In this document: in pieces, positions 1 through 10,500 of the stretch
Layout: each line of letters opens with the position of its first letter
Position numbering within the stretch: the first letter of the stretch is position 1
Assembly (NCBI GenBank): GCA_030770545.1
Contig: CM061097.1
Coordinates: 18,556,501-18,620,500, forward strand
DNA from: Macropodus opercularis
Taxonomy: Eukaryota; Chordata; Actinopteri; Anabantiformes; Osphronemidae
Length of the DNA: 64,000 nt
Direction of reading: 5' to 3'
The notes under the pieces: model-generated
Seen by the model: the letters and a program-made list of their open reading frames with translations, nothing else
Database searches by the model: none
Told to the model about the DNA's origin: nothing
Translations under genes and position numbers: made by a program

Positions 1-1
1 A

Positions 2-337
2 CTTTGTGAAGATGACATGTTACAGTACTGTAAGTCTTTGTCTGCCGTTCTCTCTCAGATCTCTCAGCAGGTGACAGCGGCTTTACCAGTTCCAGCACAA
101 GGGCCACTACACTCTCTGGAACCAGGCGACTGGATTGTGGTACGAGAACATCGCCCTAAACACTGGAAGGCACGCAAGTGGGTTGGACCCTTCCAGATGC
201 TACTGACTACACATACGGCAGTGAAGGTTGCAGAGAGGGCGACGTGGATCCATGCGAGCCACTGCAGGAAGGTCCCGGAGCCAGTAGATGACTTCTCACC
301 AGCTGTCCACCAGCACGAGGGCGGGGATCAGCAGTAA
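2..337 (+). pseudogene. pol: retroviral pol 3' end: integrase C-terminal domain
   Basis: The frame is open from the window edge to the stop at 337. It carries the SH3-like C-terminal domain of a gammaretrovirus-type integrase: the motif LEPGDWIVVREHRPKHW, then a KWVGPFQMLLTTHTAVKV strand and a W-x-HASHC end. This domain binds DNA during integration. The same stretch lies at 19143-19366 in ERV-B, where it is cut off after the AVKV motif, so this copy shows what the missing end looks like. The catalytic core would lie left of the window. Sequence downstream resembles the env start. Family assignment is firm; completeness of the upstream element is unknown. Confidence 0.8.
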
Positions 338-842
338 CACCCTTGTTCTACGAGGGGCGGCGTTGACCAGCACAGTGGGAGAGACACGTTGAGTGTTTCT
401 CCACTGCACCGGTGAAAACACTTTAGCATAGCACATACTGCACACACTGAGAAAACAAATACACAGTGGTACCACCTACGAGGGATGTCAGCGCTACACA
501 TCTGTACAGTGCAGTAGTGTCTCTAGTGACAAAGGAGGGAAACCTAACAGTGACAACAACTCCCTAAGACTCTACAAAGACCAGTTGCTCGGGTGAACTC
601 CATACAAACTGGTTGGCTATTGCACTGGCATCGTGGACCAGGACAGGACAACGCCCATAACATCAGCATCTTGGTAGGATCCGCTTGGACCGAGCACTAA
701 CACAACAACAGAGAACTGTGAGAGACATTGTGTGAACTGTGGGACTTTGCTTAATAAGTCACAGTTATAACCTTGCTAATCCTTTGTTTGTTCCTAAAGT
801 TCTACATAAAGCTTTGAGATGAACAGAGAACCGTGGTATAGG
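338..842 (+). pseudogene. degenerate env 5' region of the same retrovirus
   Basis: This follows the integrase end directly, where env begins in gammaretroviruses. By eye it is homologous to the antisense blocks at 25.4-25.8, 30.95-31.3 and 34.7-35.1 kb. Shared landmarks include GACCAGCACAGTGGGAGAGA near 366 and an AAACCTAAC / ACTCCC / AAGACCAGTTGCTC series at 540-595. At 690-735 a frame reads TNTTTENCERHCVNC, against TDTTTEQCEKYPVCC in the antisense copies. Here the frame has several stops, so it is dead. Calling it env rests on position and on this homology; no fusion peptide or transmembrane segment is present. It ends near 843, where duplicated non-retroviral DNA starts. Confidence 0.5.
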
Positions 843-2424
843 TATGTATTTCATGTAGTGTTTTTAGAGGAAAGTTTGAAGCGGGAAAAGAGGAAGTTGG
901 CAAGAAAAGATAAAGGCAGGGAAAGAGATTCATCAAGGAGACGTCACCGCTACAGGAATCTGAGACCAGCCTAACAACTAACCAGCTGCAGGACAACTCT
1001 GAGGTGGAGGAAGAAAAGACTCTCTGATCTCTGTGCAGGACTTAGACCAAGACTCAGACTAATACTACTAATTACAGGCACCAGAAGACAAGACAAAAGA
1101 ACCAAATGCTGAGTGAAAACTGGAAGGTGTTGGTCTGCAGTGAACTGGGAGATGGATGAGCAGCTGCTGACTCTGTGAACAGTTCTCACATACAGGACAA
1201 ACTCTATGTCACAGTGACTAATGTTCAGAGTAGTTTCACATCCAGAAGGTTTCTTTATGTCCCACAAGGCAAAGAAGAATCATTAGGAGAGAGAGAGAGA
1301 TTTTCAGATTCCATAGGAAAAGAAGATATGTAATAATTAGATCAATAAGTCTATCATTTCTAAAATGCATCACATTTTCTCAGCAGATATTAATGATGAT
1401 ATTAAGGATGACCAGAGAAGTGATTAGTGTAGACGTCTCAGGTCTGTGTCTACAGGAACAGATAATATTTGACGCCTCCACCCCGTCCTGTCTGAACCTA
1501 CACCAAAGGGTTCATTGGCTTTGGAACCGTGAGGGAGCAGTTTTAACGTCTTCTGCTAGATTTTGTGTCGGTACTTTATTGATTAGCAACTGGGTGTAAA
1601 TGTAGAGGCTTCATGTTGGAAATCCTGACTCACGTATTTGGGATTTGCGTAAACTTTAAGGGTTAATATGTGTTGTTTTGGCCAGATTGTTCCTGCGGAG
1701 GGTGAAATAATTAGGTTCTACTATTGACGCATCCTAGAAGTATTGGATCTGCCTAAATTCTTACCAAAAATGAATGTGATGTCCTATTTGGTGTTTAGAA
1801 GGATATTGCTGTCCATGGATTAGTGACTTTGACGAGATCTCCAGTCCCATAGAACAACATACATGGGATTGTTTTTGTGACCATAACTGACTTTTTGACT
1901 TGACTCCTGACTTGTGACCCTTTTGTTTTGTTTTGTTTTCTTTTCTTTTTAAACAAATGTTATATGTGAGCTAATGATTTTTCAAATGTTTTACAGACTC
2001 TCTGAAGGACCATGAAGTGAAAGTGATGAAGTGAAAATTGAAACAGAAAGGTTTTATAATAAAAGGAATAAAATTTAAAATTCGGGAAAATTGAAAGCAC
2101 TGAACAGTTTTAAATTGTTGTTACTGTTCATGCAGACTTGTCTTAGTAAATGGGTTAGTGTTGGGATAAAGATGATAATCAAATTTCTAAATAAAATGCA
2201 ATTAGAATTCATTCATATCAGAATTAAATCTTGAAAATGTTCTGACAAAACGAGAGAAATGAAATATTGAAGAAAATATTTTGAAAAAGCCACTTTACCA
2301 GTTGGACTTGACTTAATTTGATCTGATAAATACCTGAAAGTAATCTCAACATCTGACCTCCAGAGCTGAAGTTTAAGTGCAGAGTATGTGAAATAGATGA
2401 GAACTGAATGATTAGAGCCCTCAA
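843..2424. other. duplicated spacer, no gene recognised (paralog 43507-45188)
   Basis: This stretch is nearly identical by eye to 43507-45188, with small indels: for example 43840-43940 holds about 80 extra bases, and a TTTTG run near 1921 is shorter in the other copy. It is AT-rich in its right half. A 68-codon ORF at 1393-1599 is kept in both copies but matches nothing I know. No splice signals, RNA gene or transposon ends were recognised. The right boundary is where retroviral integrase sequence begins abruptly. Confidence 0.6.
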
Positions 2425-3485
2425 ATGATTAGTTATGAACACTTGGAAAAGAAAGGGTTTACTAAACTCCCCTTGGGCGTCTGGGTGGACCAGCAGGGTT
2501 TCCCAGTACGACCGAAGTCCATCTTCCCCAAATTGACTCATGGTCCTGACCATGTGTCAAAAGGGGGGGTGTTGGATATTTTAAATAGATTGTCTTATGC
2601 ACCAGGTTTCTCAACCTATGCTGAAGACTTTTGTAAAAGATGTGTAATTTGTGCTACTAACAATGTTGTCAGAACTGCAGAAATGTCCACAACAGCACAT
2701 CCACAACCTGAAGGTCCATTTAAACATTTAATGATGGATTTTATTGATTTGACTCCATGTGCTGGTTCCAAATATGGCCTAGTCATAACAGACATGTTCT
2801 CAAAATGGATCCAGTGTTTCCCATCAGAAATGCTTCTGCTGTCTCAGTAGCAGGCATCAGCAGAAGTGATCCCAAGGTGGGGCTTGCCTTCAAGATTAAG
2901 TAGTGATAATGGCTCACATTTTGTAAATAATGTTGTACAAAGTGTGTCAGAGAGCCTGCAGATAAATCTGAAGACATACTGTGCCAACCATCCAGCAAGT
3001 GGTGGTGCAGTGCAAAGAGCAAATCACACTCTGAAAACAAAAATGAATGACTGAAATGCAGTTGTCATGGGTTGAAGTTTTACCGTTGGCCTTAATGTTT
3101 ATGCGGGTCGTCCACATAAAGCAACTGGACTTTGTCCTTATGAAATTGTCATGGGGCGACCTATGCGAATGACCAACACACCTTTTCCTCAAAATAGGTT
3201 AAGCTTAACAGGGATGGATGACGAAACCAGACTCTTAAGCTCATGTTCCCCAAGGTTGAAGCAGCCCTCCCTGAGCCTGCAGTTGATGAACTACACAACA
3301 TCCAGCCTGGGGACTGGATCGTGGTGAAGGATCTCAGACGGAAGCGCTGGACAGGACCATACCAAGTATTGCTAACCACCCCAACTGCAGTCCGGATTGC
3401 CGAGAGGGACACGTGGATCTGTGCGTCCCACTGCAAAACCTTTCCCCACGATGCTTCAGACGAGACACCCACAGGGAGCAGATAA
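2425..3485 (+). pseudogene. pol: retroviral integrase remnant (ERV-A), Glu to Gln at the active site
   Basis: This is a gammaretrovirus-type integrase. The zinc-binding domain shows H-x3-H (HGPDH) and C-x2-C (CVIC). The catalytic core shows the first Asp in LMMDFIDLTP and the second in SSDNGSHF. The C-terminal domain has IQPGDWIVVKDLRRKRW. The third catalytic residue, normally Glu, is Gln (AVQRAN, codon 3013-3015). There is an in-frame TAG at 2848-2850, a TGA at 3052-3054, and frameshifts at about 3060-3115 and before 3243. The start at 2425 is arbitrary: RT and RNase H are absent and coding similarity begins abruptly in the zinc-domain leader. The paralog at 45189-46235 shares the TAG stop and the Gln. 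The fragment is certainly inactive. Confidence 0.85.
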
Positions 3486-3855
3486 GGAGACATTGCTAAG
3501 ACGCAAGAGACAACTGTATGAACAATCTAACTAGAAACCGTGGGGATTTGACATAGATTCCCTATTATCTGACAATGCTGTCTCTTCAAACAGTTGGTAC
3601 TCATACATCCAGTGGCAGTAGACCATGTAGTGTGGCCCACATTCTACGATTTTAGCCATACAAGGACCACTTGCTAACTGGCCAAATACACAGCCATAGA
3701 TGATGAGACGAGACAATATTGCAAGTATTCCAACCATACATGGTATCATATACATTCACATGCGTATGGACATTCCCAACATCAGAAGGACACTTATTTA
3801 TCCTGTGTGGACTGGTTTTGTGATAATATGCAACCTGCATCACTTCCAGGTTTGA
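3451..3855 (+). pseudogene. env start overlapping pol end, broken
   Basis: An ATG at 3451 opens a second frame that overlaps the last 35 bases of the integrase frame, the env/pol overlap expected in gammaretroviruses. It reads through a basic RRKRQ stretch and stops at a TAG where the paralog at 46211 has TGG (Trp). Downstream frames contain short env-like pieces (YIQW, then HVVWP and CVDWF in shifted frames), separated by stops. There is no fusion peptide or transmembrane helix; a LINE 3' end follows. The env call comes from position and overlap. Confidence 0.45.
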
Positions 3856-4048
3856 GAAGCAGACACTCTCTCTAGTTTCAAAACTAGGCTTAAAACCTTT
3901 CTTTTTGACAAAGCGTATAGTTAGAGATGGTTCTGTTCACTCGGAACCATCTCTTAGTTAAGCCTAGTTAAACCTTACTTGTAAAGTGCCTTGAGATAAC
4001 TGATGTTGTGAATTGGGGCTATATAAATAAAGTTGAATTAAATTAAAC
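3856..4048 (+). mobile_element. LINE 3' end (ORF2 C-terminus and 3' tail)
   Basis: The left part encodes SSFKTRLKTFLFDKAYS and a stop, the usual C-terminus of teleost L2/Rex-type LINE ORF2. The right part has the fish LINE tail with GTAAAGTGCCTTGAGATAAC, a TATATAAATAAAGTTGAATT end and an AATAAA signal. Between them about 460 bases found in the paralog at 46730-47185 are missing. Antisense copies lie at 21427-21800 and 57431-57804. The exact clade (L2/Maui versus Rex1) is not settled. Confidence 0.7.
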
Positions 4049-4214
4049 TTTGTGACGACCCTGTTATGGTTGGAGGACGAGTCACGGTACTTGAGAATTC
4101 ACACCTACTCAATACCTTCAGCCCCCTTTGTTCGCATAACGAACCCATTCTTTACAGGTGTGAAGTGAAACCAAACTGGAGGATAAATCTGTGGTCTCTA
4201 CCAACTTCCCACAG

Positions 4215-4285
4215 ACTGACGAAGCTGCCTGGATAGATGGTGAAACGTTTCTTTGAAATAGAAGAAGTCCAGTTGCCATGACTAG
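4215..4285 (+). repeat. possible fish interspersed motif (GTGAAACGTTTC ... GAAGTCCAGTTGCC)
   Basis: A GACGAAGCTGCCTGGAT / GTGAAACGTTTC / GAAGTCCAGTTGCC series resembles a motif I recall as scattered through teleost genomes. A related antisense version is at about 11480-11615. It is repeated at 47430-47500. The family name is unknown to me, and the call rests on recall of the pattern. Confidence 0.35.
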
Positions 4286-4326
4286 ACCTTCAGACAATTT
4301 TACATTATGTAAAAACAATTTTGCAG

Positions 4327-4510
4327 GTCTGTTTCACTCTGCAGCCGAGTCAGGACCCCATGACTTCCTGAAGCTGTACAACCCCAAAGGCAACATCATC
4401 AACATCTCCACGAGTCTGGAGCCCAACATCCCAAACTCCTGCTACAAGCTAGAGGTGGTGGCTGCGAACTGCAAGAGTGAACCGTTTGACCTCTCAGCTA
4501 TGGAGAAAAG
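4327..4510 (+). pseudogene. pde9a: PDE9A-like N-terminal exon (copy 1)
   Basis: This exon is bounded by a tttgcag acceptor and an AAAAG|GTAGGA donor. Its frame includes KLYNPKGNIINISTSLEP, PNSCYKLEVVAA and ends SAMEKR. In order and spacing it fits the N-terminal region of cGMP-specific phosphodiesterase 9A, which ends in a similar EKR. The last codon is split (AG|G) and completed by the exon at 4734 in the right phase. The copy at 47538-47721 differs by one visible residue (Cys to Ser in VVAANC/SKSE). The gene is only a fragment here: several PDE9A exons before the HD domain are absent and satellite DNA follows. It could be a duplicated pseudogene or the edge of a rearranged gene. The first-exon match is weaker than that of the 5245 exon. 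Confidence 0.55.
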
Positions 4511-4733
4511 GTAGGAAGGTGTGGAATAAGAGAAGGCAGTAGGCAGTATTTAATAACGCTACTCAGGAAAAGTCCGATTGAAAAAGTAAGTCAATTGTGA
4601 TCATGTTAAATATTCCTATATTTGAAGAAGAACATCAAATTTATAGGGCAAAGCCAATAAGTTTCCACTTTGTCCAAAACAGCTATAGATGGGATGTGTA
4701 AGTACTAATGACCTTACTGATGGCGTGTCTCAG

Positions 4734-4821
4734 GCTGCAGGGCTCGGAGAAGAAAATGGAAACTCCTGCAGTCGTGTACGAGATGAAGAAGCAGGTGGAT
4801 TCATTCAGGAATAAACTGGAG
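4734..4821 (+). pseudogene. pde9a: PDE9A-like exon, charged helix region (copy 1)
   Basis: An 88-nt exon runs from a gtctcag acceptor to CTGGAG|GTGCAG. It encodes LQGSEKKMETPAVVYEMKKQ and ends DSFRNKLE. This fits the charged helix between the N-terminal segment and the catalytic domain of PDE9A. Its phase joins correctly to the exon at 4327-4510. The paralog is 47946-48033, with Asn to Asp before KLE. The donor context (GTGCAG) is weak. The intron of 223 nt is short, as is common in fish. Confidence 0.5.
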
Positions 4822-5244
4822 GTGCAGTCATGTGCTCGGTGGCTTTAAAGCTGCCTCTTTGATTTAGAGAAATATAAAATCATTTCATAATATTGAGTTT
4901 AGAAAGATGTTACTGGCATGTGACATTCTATCTTTTGCTCCTCCTGTTCTGGAACCTTTAAGGTCTAAAAAGCTTCAATGGCTTTTCGCGGAGCGCTTCC
5001 TCATCTCTCGACCTGCATTGAGATTTACCATTAACATAGACGTCGTTTCCTCTGGGCCTTTATGTTCATTCGACAGAGTGTGAACGGGTTTAAATCATGT
5101 CATACAAATTTGGTAAAGCTCTAGAATAAAAAGGGACTAGAATATGGCCTTGCTATCACATATCCCACTTCTTTTTCCAAATGCTGTGCTCAGAACATCT
5201 ACAGCTCCCCTTCTGACCTTCACTGTGGCCCTGCCTTTAAACAG

Positions 5245-5367
5245 ATGTATGGTTTGATCTGGCTGACTGACCTGAGAAGTAAGATGAACAGCACGGACCT
5301 GCTGATCATGCTGACCTCTGCTCTCATGCACGACCTCCACCACACAGGTTACAACAATGCCTATCAG
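5245..5367 (+). pseudogene. pde9a: PDE9A-like catalytic-domain exon (copy 1), HDLHH for HDLDH
   Basis: A 123-nt exon (41 codons) runs from ctttaaacag to TATCAG|GTATAT. It encodes MYGLIWLTDLRSKM and ends HDLHHTGYNNAYQ. PDE9 is marked by HDLDHPGYNN, and exon length and flanking residues fit PDE9A, which degrades cGMP. The first His-Asp pair that binds metal is kept; the second Asp of HDxDH is His in both copies. Copy 1 has ALMHD where copy 2 (48457-48579) has AVCHD, nearer to PDE9A. Exons that should lie between 4821 and 5245 are missing and none follows before the satellite at 5700. Splice sites and frames are intact, yet the set cannot make an enzyme here. Confidence 0.65.
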
Positions 5368-5699
5368 GTATATGAGGTTCCCCCTGTATGCTGATCCCAG
5401 ACTGTTTCCTTCCTCATACGCAGGAGTTTACCATTGTAACGACGGCAGAAGGCAATTACATTAATTCATCACCTGTGAATTTTTTAATTGCTATTTCTGT
5501 GTTAGTGCATTTTATTTCAAACACAATTTAGGGCGAAATTCAGCTTCATAGAGATGTTGCATCAAAATACTTCATCCAAGATACACACTAGTAAAATCTG
5601 ATAAATTACTACCATTTAAATCTTTTTATTGTTCTCTCAAATATTTCACTATTAATTATAACAATGGGATAACTATTTGTACATATATACAATATCATT
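5368..5699. other. no gene recognised (intron-like, duplicated at 48580-48900)
   Basis: AT-rich sequence after the PDE9A-like exon. It is nearly identical to the stretch after the second copy. It would be the next intron of the gene before the satellite interrupts it. Nothing else is visible. Confidence 0.5.
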
Positions 5700-8600
5700 G
5701 TACAACTATTTCTACAAATCTGCTGTCTGCCTCCTGTCCTGGATGTCAGGCGGGAATCCAGTCCTATTTCTTTGGAGCAGGTGGAACTTTTCCCTGGTGT
5801 CGGCTGTAACCATCAGTCTGGACTCAGGCGCCGATCAGCAGACTGTCCATCACACTTTTATACTAAAAAATAAAACCAATACAAATCAAATCAAGCATTT
5901 ATTCCATACAGCTGCACTTTCAGTCTAAAACCTAATGATCAGTAGCCTGAGCATCACAGAGAGGAGACTTGTTGGCTTTCGCCTCAACAATAAGTTAGTG
6001 TTACAGGTTCAGAGGTTCATCGTAAAATATTGTGATGTAAATGCAGTTTTTATGTGATATACGAGATGGTTCATAACACTGTACTCACTGTGAACAAAGC
6101 ATCCGCTGTCCGCCTCCTGTCCCGAACATCAGGCGGGAATCCAGTCCTCCTTTTTCTGTTTAGAGGAGCCTTTCCCTTGTGCCGGCTGTAACCCTCAGTC
6201 TGGACTCAGGCGTCAGTCGGCAGACTGTCCGTCCCACTTCTGACACCAAGACGTCGTGGAAAAACCTTCTTCAAATGCTGGAACATACTGAGAAAACTAG
6301 AGGAGCATGTTGGTGTAATGAACCAGCTCAATGTTTAGTACGTGCTGGCATGAGGAAGACATCCTACAGCGAACCACTGTCTTCTGATGGATGTTAACAC
6401 CAGAGCTTCTTATATATTGTAACACAATGGTTTAGCCACCCCTCGCATGCTACCTGCTGTCTAAATGCATGTTCCATTTGGCCAACAGACCAACCTGGTA
6501 AAGTTTCTAACTTCCCCATTTTGTTCCCTGTGGTTGTGTAGATTCACTTGGGCCGGTGCTTAAACTTTCAATGGGCTTATCATTCACACAGGGGTTTTCA
6601 CTCACACTGATCTTCCCATCTCATCGTATGGTTGGACCTTATCACACATACTCTAACTTTGGGTGACTCTCTTCAGCCAGGTAGTTTGTATGACACATTG
6701 GTTCCGAGCAACGTACCCTGTAGTGTGCTTATCAGCAATGCACACGCGACACTGAAGGAGTCATCGCAAAGCTTATGATGTTAGTATATCAGTCATACGC
6801 CCATTTTATTCAGATGGGACATCCCTAGATGTATGAATAATCTAAAACATAAAATCAACTCAAATAAAACTAAATACAAGCTAGGTTTACCACAAAGTGA
6901 CTCAAATGAAAACATACTAAAATACAGATTTAAAACATAGGCCACAATGTTGCTGAACATTTTTTACACATGTGGTCGATTCTCTTTAAACCCATGAATG
7001 ACTTACACAAGGTAAGACTTCAGTATTCGTAATATTCTAGATGTAACTTCACTGTAACACTGACCACTAAAGAAATTACAGAACGCGTCAGGTGACTAAA
7101 CCATTTCACAGAGCTACACACACATTCTTCACCTACACATAGTTGCTTCAGATCACTGGACTCACTCTGAATGGAGCGTCCGCTGTCTGCCTCCTGTCCC
7201 GGATGTCAGGCGGGAATCCAGTCCTGTTTCTGTGGAGCAGGTGGAACTTTTCCCTGGTGTCGGCTGTAACCATCAGTCTGGACTCAGGCGCCGGTCAGCA
7301 GACTGTCCATCACGCTTTTATACTAAAAAAAATAAAACCAATATAAATCAAATTAATTAAAATACAAGCTAAGTTCAACACAAAGTTATATGTAAGAAGA
7401 CACAGAAGTTTTAAAGCTATGCCCAAATCAATGCTTTGCCCCAACCTACAGGGAACTCCTGTAATCTGTTAATACCCAAAGCATCTATTCCATACAGCTG
7501 CACTTTCATTCTAAAACCCGTTAACTAATGATCAGTAGCCTGAGCATCACAGAGAGGAGACTTGTTGGCTATCGCCTCAACAATGAGTTAGTGTTATAGG
7601 TTCAGAGGTTCATCATAAAATACTGTGATGTAAATGCAGTTTTTATGTGATATACGAGATGGTTCATAACACTGTACTCACTGTGAACGGAGCATCCGCT
7701 GTCCGCCTCCTGTCCCGAACATCAGGCGGGAATCCAGTCCTCCTTTTTCTGTTTAGAGGAGCCTTTCCGTTGTGCCGGCTGTAACCCTCAGTCTGGACTC
7801 AGGCGTCAGTCGGCAGACTGTCCGTCCCACTTCTGACACCAAGACGTCGTGGAAAAACCTTCTTCAAATGCTGGAACATACTGAGAAAACTAGAGGAGCA
7901 TGTTGGTGTAACGAACCAGCTCAATGCTTAGTACGTGCTGGCATGAGGAAGACATCCTACAGCGAACCACTGTCTTCTGATGGATGTTAACACCAGAGCT
8001 TTCTTATATATTGTAACACAATGGTTTAGCCACCCCTCGCATGCTACCTGCTGTCTAAACGCATGTTCCATTTGGCCAACAGACCAACCTGGTAAAGCTT
8101 CTAACTTCCCCATTTTGTTCCCTGTGGTTGTGTAGATTCACTTGGGCCGGTGCTTAAACTTTCAATGGGCTTATCATTCACACAGGGGTTTTCACTCACA
8201 CTGATCTTCCCATCTCATCGTATGGTTGGACCTTATCACACATACTCTAACTTTGGGTGACTCTCTTCAGCCAGGTAGTTTGTATGACACATTGGTTCAG
8301 AGCAACGTACCCTGTAGTGTGCTTATCAGCAATGCACACGGGACACTGAAGGAGTCATCGCAAAGCTTATGATGTTATTATATCAGTCATACGCCCATTT
8401 TATTCAGATGGGACATCCCTACATGTATGAATAATCTAAAACATAAAATCAACTCAAATAAAACTAAATACAAGCTAGGTTTACCACAAAGTGACTCAAA
8501 TGAAGACAAACTAAAATACAGTTTTAAAACATAGGCCACAATGTTGCTGAACATTTACACATGTGGTTGATTCTCTTTAAACCCATGAATGACTTACACA

Positions 8601-8977
8601 AGGTAAGACTTCAGTATTCGTAATATTCTAGATGTTACTTCACTGTAACATTCACTAACCACTAAAGAAATTACAGAACGCGTCAGGTGACTAAACCATT
8701 TCACAGAGCTACACACACATTCTTCACCTACACATAGTTGCTTCAGAACACTGGACTCACTCTGAATGGAGCGTCCGCTGTCTGCCTCCTGTCCCGGATG
8801 TCAGGCGGGAATCCAGTCCTGTTTCTGTGGAGCAGGTGGAACTTTTCCCTGGTGTCGGCTATAACCATCGGTCTGGACTCAGGCGCCGGTCGGCAGACTG
8901 TCCATCACGCTTTTATACTAAAAAAAGAAAACCAATATAAATCAAATTAATCAAAATACAAGCTAAGTTTAACACAA
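5700..8977 (+). repeat. satellite array A, about 1.6-kb units with alpha and beta cores
   Basis: Three alpha cores (about 5707, 7142, 8737) and two beta cores (about 6062, 7660) alternate. Alpha to alpha is about 1595 bp; alpha to beta about 520, beta to alpha about 1075. The two cores are related: both contain GGCGGGAATCCAGTCCT, CAGTCTGGACTCAGGCG and CAGACTGTCC. The unit therefore looks like an old internal duplication. The first alpha-beta interval is about 160 bp short because of an internal deletion. Short ORFs recur only because the units recur; no protein family is recognised. The array ends at about 8978, passing straight into the promoter block. Confidence 0.85.
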
Positions 8978-9359
8978 ATGCTAAAGTCAGACATGCTGGG
9001 AAAAACGCTACAAGTGGCCGCGTACAGGGCAGACGCTGCCCCCTCGTGGTCAAATACAGGAATGATCCTCCATGACAGTTTTCTAGTGTGACACCTGACT
9101 TGATCGGTTTTCGTTCAATAAGGTGAACACTCTAATGTTTTATTAGAGCACGTCAAAAAGAAAACATGGAAAACGGTAGCAAACACTGACATAATAAGTA
9201 GTTTTTCAGGTGAAATCAAAAACCAATAGTAACCAGATCACAATAGTAAAAAGAACGTCACAATACACGCAATAAGTAGTTCAAGACATTTCTCAACTGA
9301 TCAGAAAGCATAGCACAAATAACATACAAACATTTTATCTCAGCTGTAAATTGTCTTAC

Positions 9360-9433
9360 CTCTGTTTCTCTGTCTTCGTGGAAACGATATGACTGGTACC
9401 AGGTTCGTCTGTTTAGCCGACACCACAGTTACG
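9360..9433 (-). promoter_or_regulatory. candidate antisense non-coding first exon (bidirectional promoter, copy 1)
   Basis: On the minus strand the sequence leaving the CRE reaches a good splice donor, AG|GTAAGA, with GT at 9359-9358. The donor is kept in all three copies of the block (others near 35690 and 63330). No ATG is seen in this stretch, so the exon would be untranslated and its transcript would run toward the satellite. The left limit is taken at the CRE. This is inference from conserved signals. Confidence 0.3.
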
Positions 9434-9441
9434 TGACGTCA
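9434..9441 (+). promoter_or_regulatory. CRE palindrome TGACGTCA (copy 1)
   Basis: A full consensus CREB/ATF site lies 118 bp upstream of the exon-1 ATG. It is kept in the copies at 35753 and 63406. Confidence 0.6.
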
Positions 9442-9473
9442 TCAACCGCCGATCTAGCAGTTGATATTCTGAG

Positions 9474-9478
9474 CCAAT
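9474..9478 (+). promoter_or_regulatory. CCAAT box (GAGCCAATCAG), copy 1
   Basis: A strong NF-Y type context (GAGCCAATCAG) lies 81 bp upstream of the exon-1 ATG. Copies are at 35793 and 63446. No TATA box is seen between it and the ATG, as usual for YY1-type promoters. Confidence 0.5.
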
Positions 9479-9558
9479 CAGATCCAAACTCTCGCGTAAC
9501 CACGACGACCATGACGCAGAGGTACTCGGGGAAAAACGTTGCATCGATAACATCCAAT

Positions 9559-9655
9559 ATGGCGGCGTCCGGAACTAGCACACGCGCTACTCTTTCAGAA
9601 AAATGTAAAGTTATAGCAACCGATAGAGAAGGAGTAAAAGCTGAAAGCTGGGCAG
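9559..9655 (+). CDS. first coding exon of an unrecognised multicopy gene (copy 1)
   Basis: The ATG sits inside CAATATGGCGGCG, a YY1 site of the class that overlaps start codons in TATA-less vertebrate promoters. Reading gives MAASGTSTRATLSEK and then a charged stretch ending KAESWA. The exon ends at GCAG|GTAGGT, leaving one base of a split codon (97 nt). CRE and CCAAT boxes lie just upstream. The same exon is at 35877-35973 (one Lys to Asn change) and 63530-63626 (one Ser to Arg change); all three keep frame and donor. I do not recognise the protein. The start is chosen for the YY1/ATG overlap; the frame is also open upstream. A matching next exon was not found with confidence. Confidence 0.5.
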
Positions 9656-10429
9656 GTAGGTGGCCTCCTCAGTGAAATGTTTACTGTGTACAGTAGCGCT
9701 GCTAGATGTTTGAATACACAATAACTAAAGCTAAAGTAGCAATGTCGCTAACAAGCTAACCTAAGGCTAACTGCTGACAATATTTACACAACCACTGTAA
9801 AACAAGGTTTGGACCATTTTGTTAGCAGTGTATCAACCAGACTGTGTTTCAGTTGTACATGTGTCCTTCCACAGAAGTGTGGTACATAATTAATAACGAT
9901 TTAAATGTTCAAAATTCAATCCTTAATTACTGTATTAAATGAATGAATCAATGAAATCTTTTTTGCCTTTATTTCATAACTAATGCCTGAATGTGTTACA
10001 AGTTAGCAACGTGCTCTGGTTTGTACTTGGGGCTATGGTAGAAACAATATCTGTAGTTCCAACAGCTGTGCAGCATGCAAGCAAGTGTTGCACACAGCTT
10101 GGTAACGCAAAGACAAAAGAAGACGTAAAAAGGTAAAATGTCAACAAAACCCACTCCCTGTTAAAGCTGCTGTCAGGATGCGAACGCCATCATTTATACT
10201 GATGAGGTGAAAACGTATTATGGACGTATGTGCCACATTATTACAGTGTTTCTTGTGCAGTAGACAAGACGGAAAAACATGCTCAGATTGATGAAGATAT
10301 TTTAAGCACCTATCGATAGTGATGGTTGCTGATACTTACTACTTACTTACTTACTTACAGCTTATTAATCTGTAAAGATGTGGTATCTATCTGTTGTTAA
10401 TGTGTTTTTGTTTTTCCCCTGAATTCCAG

Positions 10430-10500
10430 GTGACACAGACTCCTGCAGTGGCAGTTGAGAGTGAGATGCCCCCTGCTTCCAATAAGATGTTAATAATCAG
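10430..10500 (+). other. candidate 71-nt exon (copy 1)
   Basis: The polypyrimidine acceptor cccctgaattccag and donor ATCAG|GTAAAG bound a stretch with one open frame (VTQTPAVAVESEMPP). Its copy is 36404-36474. A diverged version with 21 extra bases is at 12506, 38422 and 51561. Its phase does not join directly to the 97-nt exon 1, so other exons would have to intervene, or it is not part of that gene. Confidence 0.35.

Noticed and set aside
7143..7346. Recurring ORF (ASAVCLLSRMSGGNPV...) as a conserved gene family
   Set aside because: It recurs only because the satellite recurs, changes start and end between units, and alpha and beta cores do not share the frame throughout.
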